24,849 bases of DNA from JBFWUW01 sp050247075. GTDB lineage: Bacteria > Planctomycetota > Planctomycetia > Pirellulales > JBFWUW01. Where the stretch lies: assembly GCA_050247075.1 (NCBI GenBank), contig JBFWUW010000091.1, forward strand, positions 1 to 24,849, written 5' to 3'. Positions 1 through 7,744 of this stretch are shown piece after piece. The notes beneath the pieces are model-generated. The model ran no database searches, was not told where the DNA came from, and was given only the letters and a program-made list of their open reading frames with translations. The position numbers and the translations under genes are program-made. Positions within the stretch are counted from its first letter, which is position 1; each line of letters begins with the position of its first letter.

Positions 1-70
1 CTCCTCATGCTCAACCCACAACCCGATTCCTTTCTCCCGGCGCCCCCCACCCAAACGCCGCGGCGAATCC

Positions 71-265
71 TCACGCGCCGAGGCAATCCAGCAAACGGCC
101 ACCACGACTCGCTTGTTTAAGGGCTAGGTGTTCGCTGCCGCCGCTGGACTTCTTGTTGGCGGCGACCACGCACAGCACCACCACGACGACAATCAGCGGT
201 ATTCCCAGACAACCCGCCGCGAGTATCAACTCCATCGGGCCGATGCCCATGAATCCTCCAGACAT
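71..265 (-). CDS. Small single-pass membrane protein downstream of floA
   Basis: A 64-residue protein with one long hydrophobic segment at about residues 10-35 (it contains a run of valines: LIVVVVVLCVV), followed by a basic and serine/glycine-rich tail starting NKKSSGG. The start is supported by a purine-rich GGGAGG ribosome-binding sequence about 10 bases upstream of the ATG. It lies 48 bases downstream of floA on the same strand, so the two are probably co-transcribed. The N-terminal 'GIGPMELI' resembles the opening of TatA-like and other small anchored proteins, but no Tat-type amphipathic helix follows, so I do not call it TatA. Function is unknown. A role at the FloA membrane domain is only suggested by position. 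It is a convincing small gene rather than a chance reading frame because of the ribosome site, the spacing and the clear membrane segment. Confidence 0.6.
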   Translation of the reverse strand: MSGGFMGIGPMELILAAGCLGIPLIVVVVVLCVVAANKKSSGGSEHLALKQASRGGRLLDCLGA

Positions 266-313
266 ATTGATGGCCTCCCGTGGAATAGTGTCGCGAGTCG
301 GCCTAATCCGCGT

Positions 314-1330
314 TCAACGCTCTTCGTTGCCTTCGTGCCGGTCCATCTCAAAGTTGCCGCGGCGGAAGGCATTCGCCATAGCCATGGGGACTTCCGCCTC
401 GGACAGTACCACCAACGCCTGGTTTTCCGTCACGCGGGCCTTCATTTCTTGCTCTTTGGCGATGGCCTTTGCGCGGCGCTCCTCGGCATGGGCTCGGGCC
501 ACGCGGGTTTGTGCCTCGGCCTGGTCGGCTTGCAGCCGCGCGCCGATGTTCTCGCCCGCTTCCACCTGGGCAATGTCGATCGACACGATTTGAAACGCCG
601 TGTGAGAATCCAGCCCGCGTGCGAGCACCGTTTTGCTGATATGGTCGGGGTTTTCCAGCACGTCTTTGTGCGTGGCCGACGAACCGACCGCCGAGATGAT
701 CCCCTGGCCGACGCGGGCGATGATCGTCTCCTCGGTTGCTCCGCCGATCAATTGGGTGACATTGGTGCGGACGGTGACGCGAGCCCGAATTCGCAGTTCG
801 ACGCCGTTGCCGGCAATAGCGCTAAGGTAATTGTTGCGGCTGCGTGACGGGTCAGGACAGTCAATCACCTTCGGATTGACGGTTGTCTGGATGGCGTCGC
901 GGACGTCACGGCCCGCCAGGTCCATGGCGGCCGCACGGTCAAAGTCCAAGTCGATATCGGCCCGATGCGCAGCAATCAGCGCCAGAATGACATTCATCAC
1001 CCGACCGCCTGCCAGATAGTGCGCCTCCAGCCGCCGTGTGGTAATGCCCGTGTAAGGATCTTGCCCCACGCCGGCTTGCATGGCCATGATCTTGGCTTGC
1101 ACGATCTGCCGAGTATCAACCTGCCGCAGGTCCATGCCGACCAGGCTGGTAAAGCTGATCTTGGCATTGGACATATAAGCCTGAAACCAGATATTTCCGT
1201 ACCGCGCCGCCAGAAACAGGGCGATCAACAAAAAGAACAGCGCCGCGAAGACACCAAAAATCCACAAGACGTTAATGCCAAACAGCGGCATATAGGGATA
1301 CCCTTGCACGACAGTCAGCAACGCGGACAT
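314..1330 (-). CDS. floA: Flotillin-like protein FloA
   Basis: A 338-residue protein recognisable along its whole length as the FloA (YqfA/UPF0365) family of bacterial flotillin-like scaffold proteins; family members are about 330 residues. Residues about 18-42 form the hydrophobic membrane hairpin. The family-typical stretch around residues 45-100 (NIWFQAYMSNAKISFTSLVGM, then a segment containing QIVQAKIMA) follows, then the SPFH-like domain with INDCPDP-like 'IDCPDPSRSRN' near residue 158. An Ala/Glu/Arg-rich helical region (about 255-310) is the expected coiled-coil part. FloA proteins assemble into membrane foci and affect membrane fluidity and signalling complexes; this is family knowledge. 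In Bacillus floA is linked to an NfeD-type gene; none is visible here, only a small membrane protein downstream. No strong ribosome site is visible before the ATG. Confidence 0.93.
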   Translation of the reverse strand: MSALLTVVQGYPYMPLFGINVLWIFGVFAALFFLLIALFLAARYGNIWFQAYMSNAKISFTSLVGMDLRQVDTRQIVQAKIMAMQAGVGQDPYTGITTRRLEAHYLAGGRVMNVILALIAAHRADIDLDFDRAAAMDLAGRDVRDAIQTTVNPKVIDCPDPSRSRNNYLSAIAGNGVELRIRARVTVRTNVTQLIGGATEETIIARVGQGIISAVGSSATHKDVLENPDHISKTVLARGLDSHTAFQIVSIDIAQVEAGENIGARLQADQAEAQTRVARAHAEERRAKAIAKEQEMKARVTENQALVVLSEAEVPMAMANAFRRGNFEMDRHEGNEER

Positions 1331-1343
1331 GGAAGAATCTCGG

Positions 1344-1364
1344 GAAAGGCGAAAGGCGAAAAGG
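1344..1364. repeat. Heptanucleotide tandem repeat (GAAAGGC)
   Basis: Three consecutive 7-base units, GAAAGGC, GAAAGGC and GAAAAGG, lie just upstream of the floA start codon. Comparable 7-base periodic purine-rich tracts occur at 4181-4203 and 11082-11103, each next to a gene end. Confidence 0.6.
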
Positions 1365-1592
1365 TACTGACCGGGAGTTCAGCTCTGAATCGTGCGCTAG
1401 CATAATGCATGGGGCCGGCGGCTGCTAGTTTTTACCGGCGGCCAGGGCGGCTATTCTGGAAGGGATGTAGAACGCCGTTGGTCTGCGATGGAAGGCCGGA
1501 TCGGCGATGGAATCGCATCCCACAACAACAAGCTGATTGCCGGCCGCTTCTCCGCTGATTGCTTCCCTGCTTTGCAAAACAAGGAACCTGCC

Positions 1593-2678
1593 ATGCCATC
1601 TGACCGCGATGATGTTCTCTCCCCGTCTCCTGCCGCTATGAACCGCCGACAGGCACTGGGTGCCGTCGGTGCCGCGGCGGGTGCGTTAGCGCTGGTCCAA
1701 CAGACTCAGCGTGTACAGGCTGCCCCTACCACGGCGGCCAAAGGCAAAATTCGCGTGGCGGCTGTCAGTTATTCGCCCCCCTTCCACGATCATCGCCGTG
1801 ACGGCATCCAATTGAAGGCCATCCGCGAAATGACGGAACGGGTGATGCACGATCGGCCCGACTTTATTTGCTATCCGGAGGTCTGCGCTTGCATTGGCCA
1901 GGGCTTTGAGAAGGGGATCGAAACCGCGCCCGAGCTGGAACCGTTCGCGGCCGCCGTGGGGGAGATCGCCCGCGAGTTCAACGTGGCACTGGTCGTGCCG
2001 CTGATCGAGCGGCAAGGGGAAAGGGCCTTCAACACCGTTCCCATCGTCAATCGCCAGGGAAATTTGGTGCTGGCCTATCGCAAGAACTATCCCACGACCG
2101 GCGAACTGGAATCTGGCATCACCCCCGGTTGGGAGATTCCCGTGGGAGATTGCGACGGGGTGCGGGTCGGCGCGGCGGTCTGTTTCGATGCCAACTTTGA
2201 CCAGGTGGCGGCCGAGTTGGAGCGGAAAAAGGCCCAATTGGTCTTTTGGCCATCGATGTACTGGGGAGGCAGCCTGCTACAACATTGGGCATTGCGGTAC
2301 GGCTTTAACGTGGCTGTGGCCTACGTGGCCGAGAGCGCCATCATCGACATGTCGGGCCGCTACCTTGACCGCCGTGGCACCGACACACTCAAGGTGCGGC
2401 AGAAATACTCGCCGCCGTGGGCGATCGCCGAAATCAACATCAACCGCGAGCTGTACCACCTGGACTTCAACCAATTGCGGTTTCCGGAACTGCGTGAGAA
2501 ATACGGTCCCGATGTCGAGCTACAAATCTTCGAGCCGGAAGGCTATTTCCTCATGTCGTCCCCTCGGGCCGATCTGCCTGTGACCGCCGTGGCTGAGGAG
2601 TTTCAGTTTGAGACTCTCCGCGATTACCTGGCCCGCAGCGTGCGGATGCGCAACGAGCGGTTGCCGCAGAGCGTTTAG
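1593..2678 (+). CDS. Tat-exported carbon-nitrogen hydrolase (nitrilase superfamily)
   Basis: A 361-residue protein of the nitrilase superfamily (CN_hydrolase), whose members cleave amide or nitrile C-N bonds. The catalytic triad is visible: Glu96 in 'CYPEV', Lys164 in 'AYRKNYPTTGE' and Cys197 in 'GAAVCFDANF'. The N-terminus carries twin arginines at 18-19 (NRRQALG) followed by an Ala/Gly-rich hydrophobic segment to about residue 43, a Tat-type signal, so the enzyme probably acts in the periplasm. The ATG at 1593 is chosen because AAGGA lies eight bases upstream; an ATG at 1638 would start directly at the twin-arginine motif. The frame is open further upstream to 1488 but without a ribosome site. 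The substrate cannot be read from sequence: candidates are ureido, amide or nitrile compounds. It stands alone, divergent from floA and separated by about 400 bases from the next gene. Confidence 0.88.
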   Translation: MPSDRDDVLSPSPAAMNRRQALGAVGAAAGALALVQQTQRVQAAPTTAAKGKIRVAAVSYSPPFHDHRRDGIQLKAIREMTERVMHDRPDFICYPEVCACIGQGFEKGIETAPELEPFAAAVGEIAREFNVALVVPLIERQGERAFNTVPIVNRQGNLVLAYRKNYPTTGELESGITPGWEIPVGDCDGVRVGAAVCFDANFDQVAAELERKKAQLVFWPSMYWGGSLLQHWALRYGFNVAVAYVAESAIIDMSGRYLDRRGTDTLKVRQKYSPPWAIAEININRELYHLDFNQLRFPELREKYGPDVELQIFEPEGYFLMSSPRADLPVTAVAEEFQFETLRDYLARSVRMRNERLPQSV

Positions 2679-3075
2679 AAAGAGGACCAATCGCCGTTTT
2701 GAGCAACGCAACTCGCATATTTCCGTTATCCGTGACATGCTCCGCAAATTGCTGGCGGCCGAATTTGGGAAACTTCACATGCCACGAATTCTCCAAATCG
2801 CGCGGTTGTTGCTACTAACTTGAGTTTGCCTGCATCTGCCCGTGACTCTTGCGCCGCGCAATTGAACCCGGCACCCGTGTTAGCCAGTTGTCTTAGGGTT
2901 GCCGGTCGGCTATTTTTGAGGGATGGCCGCACCCAAATGGGCGGCTCCGCCCGCTGGTACTACCCGCCTGTCAACTTCCGCCTATTATCTACACGTATCG
3001 AACCGCTGGTAACGGGCATTTAGTGAATTTGCCCCTCCCCCGCGGTTTAAGAATTCTCGCCTTTGAGGAGTCGAA
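2679..3075. other. Intergenic region, 397 bases, no gene seen
   Basis: Short open frames here are fragmentary and lack ribosome sites. A small GGGCGG/CCGCCC hairpin sits near 2938-2951. The last 90 bases before the next gene are relatively AT-richer and probably carry its promoter, but I cannot assign -35 and -10 boxes with confidence. A clear GAGGAG ribosome site at 3065-3070 belongs to the downstream gene. Confidence 0.5.
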
Positions 3076-4179
3076 ATGACTGCCGTTTCCGCTGATGTCC
3101 AGGCCAAAGCCAAGTCCGCCCGCGATAATCTCGACGCCCACGCCTATGAGACCGTGCAGTGGCACTTTCATCCCTCGACCGGCTGCCCCTTTTGGCTGGA
3201 ACAAGCCAAGAGCCTCAAGTTCGACCCACTGAAGGAAGTCAAGTCCTTTGACGATGTGAAGAAGTTTCCGGAATTTCAGGACGAATGGCTCCGCGGCGGT
3301 CCCGTGCAGCGGTGGATTCCCAAGGGTTTGGCGGGCAAGCCGGCCTATGTCTTTGAGACGGGGGGAACGACCGGTATCCCCAAGAGCCGCGTGCAGTTGG
3401 AGGACTTTCGCACTGACTACGAGATGTTCAGCCATACGCTGCCCGACGAGCATTTCCCCAAGGGTTCGAACTGGCTGATGCTTGGCCCCAGCGGTCCCCG
3501 GCGGTTGCGGCTGGCGGTGGAGCACTTGTGCCAGTATCGCGGCGGGATTTGCTTCTGCATCGATCTCGACCCGCGGTGGGTGGTTAAGCTCATCAAGAAG
3601 GGCTGGATGGAACATCTGGAGGCGTACAAGCAGCATTGCATCGACCAGGCGATTACCATTCTGGAAGCTGGCCACGACGTGAAGTGCATGTTCACCACGC
3701 CCAAGCTGCTGGAATCGCTGGCCACGGCATTGGAAAAGCGGGGAAGCAGCATCGGCCAGATGGGCATTACCGGCATTTTCTCGGGCGGGACCGAGTTCAC
3801 CCCGCAATGGACACGGTTTGCCACTGAGGAGTTTTTGGAAGGGGTCTACATGACGCCCACCTACGGCAACACGCTGATGGGCCTGGCTTGCAGCCGGCCC
3901 GTCACCGCTGCCGAGGGCTATAAAATTAGCTACTACGCTCCGCAGCCGCGCGCGGTGATCGAAGTCGTCGATTTCAAGGATTACAACAGCGTGGTGGGCT
4001 ACGGCCAGACGGGGCGCGTCAAGTTGACCACCTTCACCAAAGAGACCTTTATTCCGGGCTTCATGGAGCGGGACGAAGGCGAGCGCGAACTCCCCTACGA
4101 AAAATACCCTTGGGACGGAGTCAGCGGCGTGCGGCCCTTCCACGAATTGGCCGAGGCAACGACGGTAGGGGTCTATTAA
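3076..4179 (+). CDS. Short adenylate-forming enzyme, EhpF/LuxE-like carboxylate-activating component
   Basis: A 367-residue member of the acyl-adenylating (ANL) superfamily. The AMP-binding P-loop is present at residues 95-103 (TGGTTGIPK). A 'YGNT' motif near 263 corresponds to the A5 region, and 'GYGQTGRVKLTTF' (308-320) matches the A7/A8 region. It ends there: the usual C-terminal subdomain of about 100 residues with the catalytic A10 lysine is absent. That size (about 370 residues) matches LuxE acyl-protein synthetase and EhpF of phenazine biosynthesis, which activate a carboxylate and hand it to an aldehyde dehydrogenase-fold partner. Such a partner lies immediately downstream. The inferred role is ATP-dependent activation of a carboxylic acid for reduction to an aldehyde; the substrate is unknown. 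The start has GAGGAG six bases upstream. The product has no signal peptide, so it is cytoplasmic. Confidence 0.8.
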   Translation: MTAVSADVQAKAKSARDNLDAHAYETVQWHFHPSTGCPFWLEQAKSLKFDPLKEVKSFDDVKKFPEFQDEWLRGGPVQRWIPKGLAGKPAYVFETGGTTGIPKSRVQLEDFRTDYEMFSHTLPDEHFPKGSNWLMLGPSGPRRLRLAVEHLCQYRGGICFCIDLDPRWVVKLIKKGWMEHLEAYKQHCIDQAITILEAGHDVKCMFTTPKLLESLATALEKRGSSIGQMGITGIFSGGTEFTPQWTRFATEEFLEGVYMTPTYGNTLMGLACSRPVTAAEGYKISYYAPQPRAVIEVVDFKDYNSVVGYGQTGRVKLTTFTKETFIPGFMERDEGERELPYEKYPWDGVSGVRPFHELAEATTVGVY

Positions 4180-4180
4180 A

Positions 4181-4285
4181 AGGATAAAGGCAGAAGGATG
4201 AAGGCGGTTAATTAAGAGCCGCCGATTCCTCAATTCATCCTTACATCTATCATCCTTTTGTCTTCATACTTCCATTTTAAGGATC
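4181..4285. repeat. Heptamer repeats and imperfect hairpin in the intergenic spacer
   Basis: Directly after the stop codon, 7-base units AGGATAA, AGGCAGA and AGGATGA run to 4201. The opposite strand carries the complementary kind (CATCCTT-type units) from about 4234 to 4275. AAGGATGAA (4194-4202) can pair with TTCATCCTT (4234-4242), and GGCGG (4203-4207) with CCGCC (4219-4223), giving an interrupted hairpin between the two genes. It could act as an attenuator or RNA-stability element, or simply be repeat DNA; there is no T-tract directly after the stem. Confidence 0.55.
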
Positions 4286-4290
4286 TCCCC

Positions 4291-5733
4291 ATGCTTAAAA
4301 TCCCCGCTATGCGTTGGGGCAAGCCCTACACGTCGCTCGAGACCGACACCGTCAAGCACTTTATCACCGGCGAGCCGATTGCCGAGGTGAGCCAAGCCAA
4401 CGGCGGACTGCTGGAGCGCGACATGCGGCACTCTGGCCGCGCCCGCGACGTGCTGCGAGAGATTCCCCCCAAGGAACTGATCGAGCGGATCAAGAAGGCC
4501 GCCGAGTTGTACTTGAAGGGGACATTGCCCTTGGGTGACGGCGTGCAAACGCCGGAGGATTTCGCCAATCAGCAGTCGGCCTCAACGGGGCTGCCGGTTC
4601 ATATGTGCGCCGGCAACATGCAGAAGAACTATTTCGTGCTGACGCACATGGACCAGATGTTGGATGCCCTCACCCGCGGGCTCGACCTGGAAATTCTGTC
4701 GCGCGGGTATGGCGTGGAAAGCCGCGGGATCGTTGTCAGTTACCAAGCGCAATGCTCGTCGTTGGGGCTGGTGCTGCCCAGCAATTCGCCGGGCGTGCAT
4801 ACGCTGTGGATGCCGGTGATTCCCATGCAGATTGGCCTGGTGCTGAAGCCTGGCCCGCAAGAACCTTGGACGCCGTACCGCATGGCGGCCGCCTTTGCCG
4901 AGGCGGGAATTCCGCGAGAGTCGATGGGCATATATCCCGGCGGGCCGGAAGTTGGCGCGGCGGTGCTGGCCAATTGCGACCGCAGCATGATCTTCGGCGG
5001 CACGGCCACCGTCGAGCGCTACAAGGGCAACCCCCGCGTGCAAGCGCACGGGCCAGGTTTCAGCAAGGTGCTGATCGGCGACGATTGCGTCGACCGCTGG
5101 GAGGAGTTCATTCCACTGATCGCCGACAGTGTGTTCCTCAATAGCGGCCGCGGCTGCATCAATTGCTCGGCCGTGTGGGCCAGCCGGCACACCAAGGAGA
5201 TCGCCCAGGCTCTGGCCGAGCGGATTGGCCCGGTGGCCCCGCTGCCGCCCGAGGATCCCAACAGCGCCCTGGCCGCCTTCACCGTGCCTAACATGGCCCA
5301 GAGCGTGTGGAAGATGATTGAGTCGCGGCTAAAAGAGCCGGGCGTGGAGCACTCTACTGAGAAATACGGCCCACGGCTGGTCGAGATGGAACGCTGCGCC
5401 TACTTGCGTCCGGTGGTGGTCCATTGCGATTCGCCGCAGCCCGCCATTGCCAAAGATGAGTACATGTTCCCCTTTGTGACCGTGGTGAAGTGTCCGCAAG
5501 AAAAGATGCTGGAGTCGATCGGCCCCACGCTGGTTTGTTCGGGAATTACCGAGGATGCTAAATTCGCCCGCGCCTTGACCGACGCCACGCACATCGACCG
5601 GCTGAACATCGGCCCAATTCCCACCATCAAGCTCGACTGGCTGCAGCCGCACGAAGGCAACATCGTGGACTTTCTGTTCCGCGCACGGGCCTATCAGTTG
5701 CCGGCCGACAAGGTTGAGGCGATGAAGAAGTAA
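4291..5733 (+). CDS. Aldehyde dehydrogenase-fold carboxylate reductase component (EhpG/LuxC-like)
   Basis: A 480-residue aldehyde dehydrogenase-superfamily protein. The catalytic cysteine is Cys289 in 'NSGRGCINC'. Asn165 (LPSNSPG) and Lys186 (VLKPGP) match the conserved catalytic Asn and the cofactor-binding Lys; 'FGGTATV' (235-241) corresponds to the family's FTGS turn. The general-base glutamate of hydrolytic aldehyde dehydrogenases (ELGGK) is not present: the region reads 'AHGPGFSKV' (252-260). Loss of that residue is typical of enzymes that work on thioester intermediates, including LuxC. Together with the upstream adenylating protein this suggests reduction of an activated acid to an aldehyde using NAD(P)H. 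The ATG at 4291 is chosen because AAGGAT lies 8 bases upstream; a TTG at 4258 would add 11 unlikely residues. It is probably co-transcribed with the upstream gene across a 111-base spacer. The substrate is unknown. Confidence 0.8.
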   Translation: MLKIPAMRWGKPYTSLETDTVKHFITGEPIAEVSQANGGLLERDMRHSGRARDVLREIPPKELIERIKKAAELYLKGTLPLGDGVQTPEDFANQQSASTGLPVHMCAGNMQKNYFVLTHMDQMLDALTRGLDLEILSRGYGVESRGIVVSYQAQCSSLGLVLPSNSPGVHTLWMPVIPMQIGLVLKPGPQEPWTPYRMAAAFAEAGIPRESMGIYPGGPEVGAAVLANCDRSMIFGGTATVERYKGNPRVQAHGPGFSKVLIGDDCVDRWEEFIPLIADSVFLNSGRGCINCSAVWASRHTKEIAQALAERIGPVAPLPPEDPNSALAAFTVPNMAQSVWKMIESRLKEPGVEHSTEKYGPRLVEMERCAYLRPVVVHCDSPQPAIAKDEYMFPFVTVVKCPQEKMLESIGPTLVCSGITEDAKFARALTDATHIDRLNIGPIPTIKLDWLQPHEGNIVDFLFRARAYQLPADKVEAMKK

Positions 5734-5803
5734 CGGACTGACTAAACGCGAGAACTGGCCGGGAAAGGTTGTCGTGAATCGCTCATGGCGGCGCGGCGGT
5801 GGT

Positions 5804-7255
5804 TTAATACTCGAAACCCATCCGGATGCCCCACAAGTCCGCGTTGCTCTTGCCACCGGGAGCGCGATCAAGGAATGAATGGACCCAGTCGGTCGTCAGG
5901 CGGGTCCAGGGATTCATATACCAATTCAGGCCCACGGTCAGGTCGGTGACCATTCCACCGGCGACTCCTCGGCTGTTCAGGTCAAGTTGCGAAATTCGCA
6001 CCGCGGCCTCCCAGGCCCCAGCGCCCGTGCAAATACCGGTAGGGGTGCTTACGCGAAAGAAATCCTCGAAAGGATACACGCGATCGAAGGTTCCGTCCTT
6101 GCGATTGTACGGCCGATGCTCGCCGGTCAGAAAGTACGAAGTCTGCGCGTACCAGCCGTGAAACGTTGGATTCGGCGCATTAATGCGATCGACGGGAACC
6201 CAAAAGTACTCCGCCGAGGCCGACCACGGGCCATATACCAAGGCCAGTTCGGCATTGATCAATTGATTGAAATTGGCCGCGATGTCGCCAGTATCCACGA
6301 CAAACGGGATGTTCGGAACGGCCGACCCCAACCGTGCTTCGGGCTGGGCGCGAAAGCGGACTCGCTTATGGTCGCTGCCGCGAAAGCTATAACCTCCGCC
6401 AACGTGGCACCAGTATCGTCCGTCGGATGGCTCGTCGTACCACAGCAGCCGGGTCATGCGCCCCGTGACCGATTGTCCGTGACTGTCGCCGACGGCATCT
6501 CCCCAGACATCGCTGTTGACATAAAACGAGCCCAGCGCCCAGGTCGTCATTTGATCATCCGACCAGTTGTAGATCATGGCCCCCAAATTACGCGCTGGCG
6601 CAAAGGGTTGATCGGGCAGCGCCCGCTCCATGAACGTGAGGAAGCGGTTCCGTGTCAGCCGCTCCATACTGAATGGTTCGAAAAAGTGGCCAATACGAAC
6701 GTGTCCCACACATGGCAGCTCGTTCATGCCGACAGTGACATCGAGAAAGCTTGGACGGCCTGGCAGTGCAAAGTCCATTTCAATGCGATAATCGAAAACG
6801 CCGTAGTCCCCGCTAAAGCCGAAGCGTGCTCGCCGGAATGCGCTGCCATTGGGGATGTCGCCCACGGTATTCTTGTTGGCTTGCTCTTGGTTTGAAAGGT
6901 AAGCATCGGCTTGCAATTGCATGGCAAGCTTATAGGACGGCCGTTTGGCATCGTCGGCTTTCTTCTTCCTTTCCGCGTCCGCCGACTTCTTGAGTTGCGC
7001 TTCGATCTCCGAAACGCGTTTAGCCAGGTCGCCCGTGGCCGGCGCAGCCTCAAAGGCCGCTGGAATGACGTTTTCATCTGCTGTTCGTGTAGTGTCGCTG
7101 CTTGCCTCGGACTCAACCCGAGGAAACCGGGAAGGTGTCTGTTCAAATCGTTCCAGAAAGTCTTCCGCCAAAGACGGCGACGCCAGCACCGAGACGATCA
7201 GCATTGCCTTCCACAATGCGCTCCGTGCAAAGCCTTGAGATCGGGTGGCAGTCAT
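5804..7255 (-). CDS. Outer-membrane porin, phosphate-selective OprO/OprP type
   Basis: A 483-residue beta-barrel protein. It begins with a basic N-terminus and a hydrophobic signal peptide (ALWKAMLIVSVLASPSLA), with likely cleavage after SLA. A short charged coiled-coil (about residues 68-95: LAKRVSEIEAQLKKSADAE) precedes the barrel, as in many planctomycete and cyanobacterial porins where the N-terminal helix trimerises or touches peptidoglycan. The barrel part has alternating aromatic and polar strands (for example 'FDYRIEMDFALPGR', 'WYAQTSYFLTGEHRPYNR'), typical of the OprP family, and ends with an aromatic residue (GMGFEY-like 'RMGFEY'). The ATG at 7255 is preferred since it places the signal peptide near the N-terminus; the frame stays open to 7312. 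It converges with the aldehyde dehydrogenase gene across 70 bases. Phosphate specificity is not established by sequence. Confidence 0.85.
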   Translation of the reverse strand: MTATRSQGFARSALWKAMLIVSVLASPSLAEDFLERFEQTPSRFPRVESEASSDTTRTADENVIPAAFEAAPATGDLAKRVSEIEAQLKKSADAERKKKADDAKRPSYKLAMQLQADAYLSNQEQANKNTVGDIPNGSAFRRARFGFSGDYGVFDYRIEMDFALPGRPSFLDVTVGMNELPCVGHVRIGHFFEPFSMERLTRNRFLTFMERALPDQPFAPARNLGAMIYNWSDDQMTTWALGSFYVNSDVWGDAVGDSHGQSVTGRMTRLLWYDEPSDGRYWCHVGGGYSFRGSDHKRVRFRAQPEARLGSAVPNIPFVVDTGDIAANFNQLINAELALVYGPWSASAEYFWVPVDRINAPNPTFHGWYAQTSYFLTGEHRPYNRKDGTFDRVYPFEDFFRVSTPTGICTGAGAWEAAVRISQLDLNSRGVAGGMVTDLTVGLNWYMNPWTRLTTDWVHSFLDRAPGGKSNADLWGIRMGFEY

Positions 7256-7744
7256 ACTCTTAGGCCTTGCAACGATAGCTATTCGATCCTTGAGCCGAGA
7301 ATCGTTCCCCAATTATCGACGCTCGCGGAGTCCCTGCATTCGAGAAACCTCGCGACAACAAACTAGTTTCAAGTAATTCGTGGCGATCGGTTTTGCAGCT
7401 AGCGCTCGCATCGCAGACAGTTCGCGCAGTGCTAGCGACAATCATAAGAGCTCATTGACAGACGGCCGCGCCGTGGACGCACCGGACCCATCGGAAGCCA
7501 CGGATTGGTGTGCATGGTGCCGATGGTGTTGGCCAATGCCATACCACCGGTACTCATGCAATCGCATGAAGGTCGATCGAGAAGGATGCACCTGATCGCG
7601 TCTGCAAACTAGACATGTTAACGAGCGGGTGGTGTAATAGGGTGACTGCATCAATGGCATGAATGGGCTCTGACGCTGTCCTGCGTTGGGCCGTTTTGCT
7701 TCCCGCCGCGTTTGCCCGCCCAATTGCTCGCCGAGGTTTGTCGC
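7256..7744. other. Divergent intergenic region, 489 bases, no gene seen
   Basis: This stretch separates the divergently transcribed porin and the PSCyt1/DUF1549 protein and must hold both promoters. Reading frames inside it either run antisense into the downstream gene or lack ribosome sites. I cannot define promoter boxes confidently. No obvious repeat element from the families seen elsewhere in the window is present. Confidence 0.5.

Noticed and set aside
71..265. TatA translocase subunit
   Set aside because: The opening residues recall TatA, but the charged amphipathic helix after the membrane segment is missing.
128..847. Long plus-strand frame opposite floA
   Set aside because: It is antisense to a confidently recognised FloA gene, is Arg/His-rich and has no ribosome site or family resemblance.
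2989..4233. 414-residue minus-strand frame opposite the adenylating enzyme
   Set aside because: It mirrors the codon structure of the recognised plus-strand gene and shows no motif of its own; long antisense frames are expected in GC-rich coding DNA.
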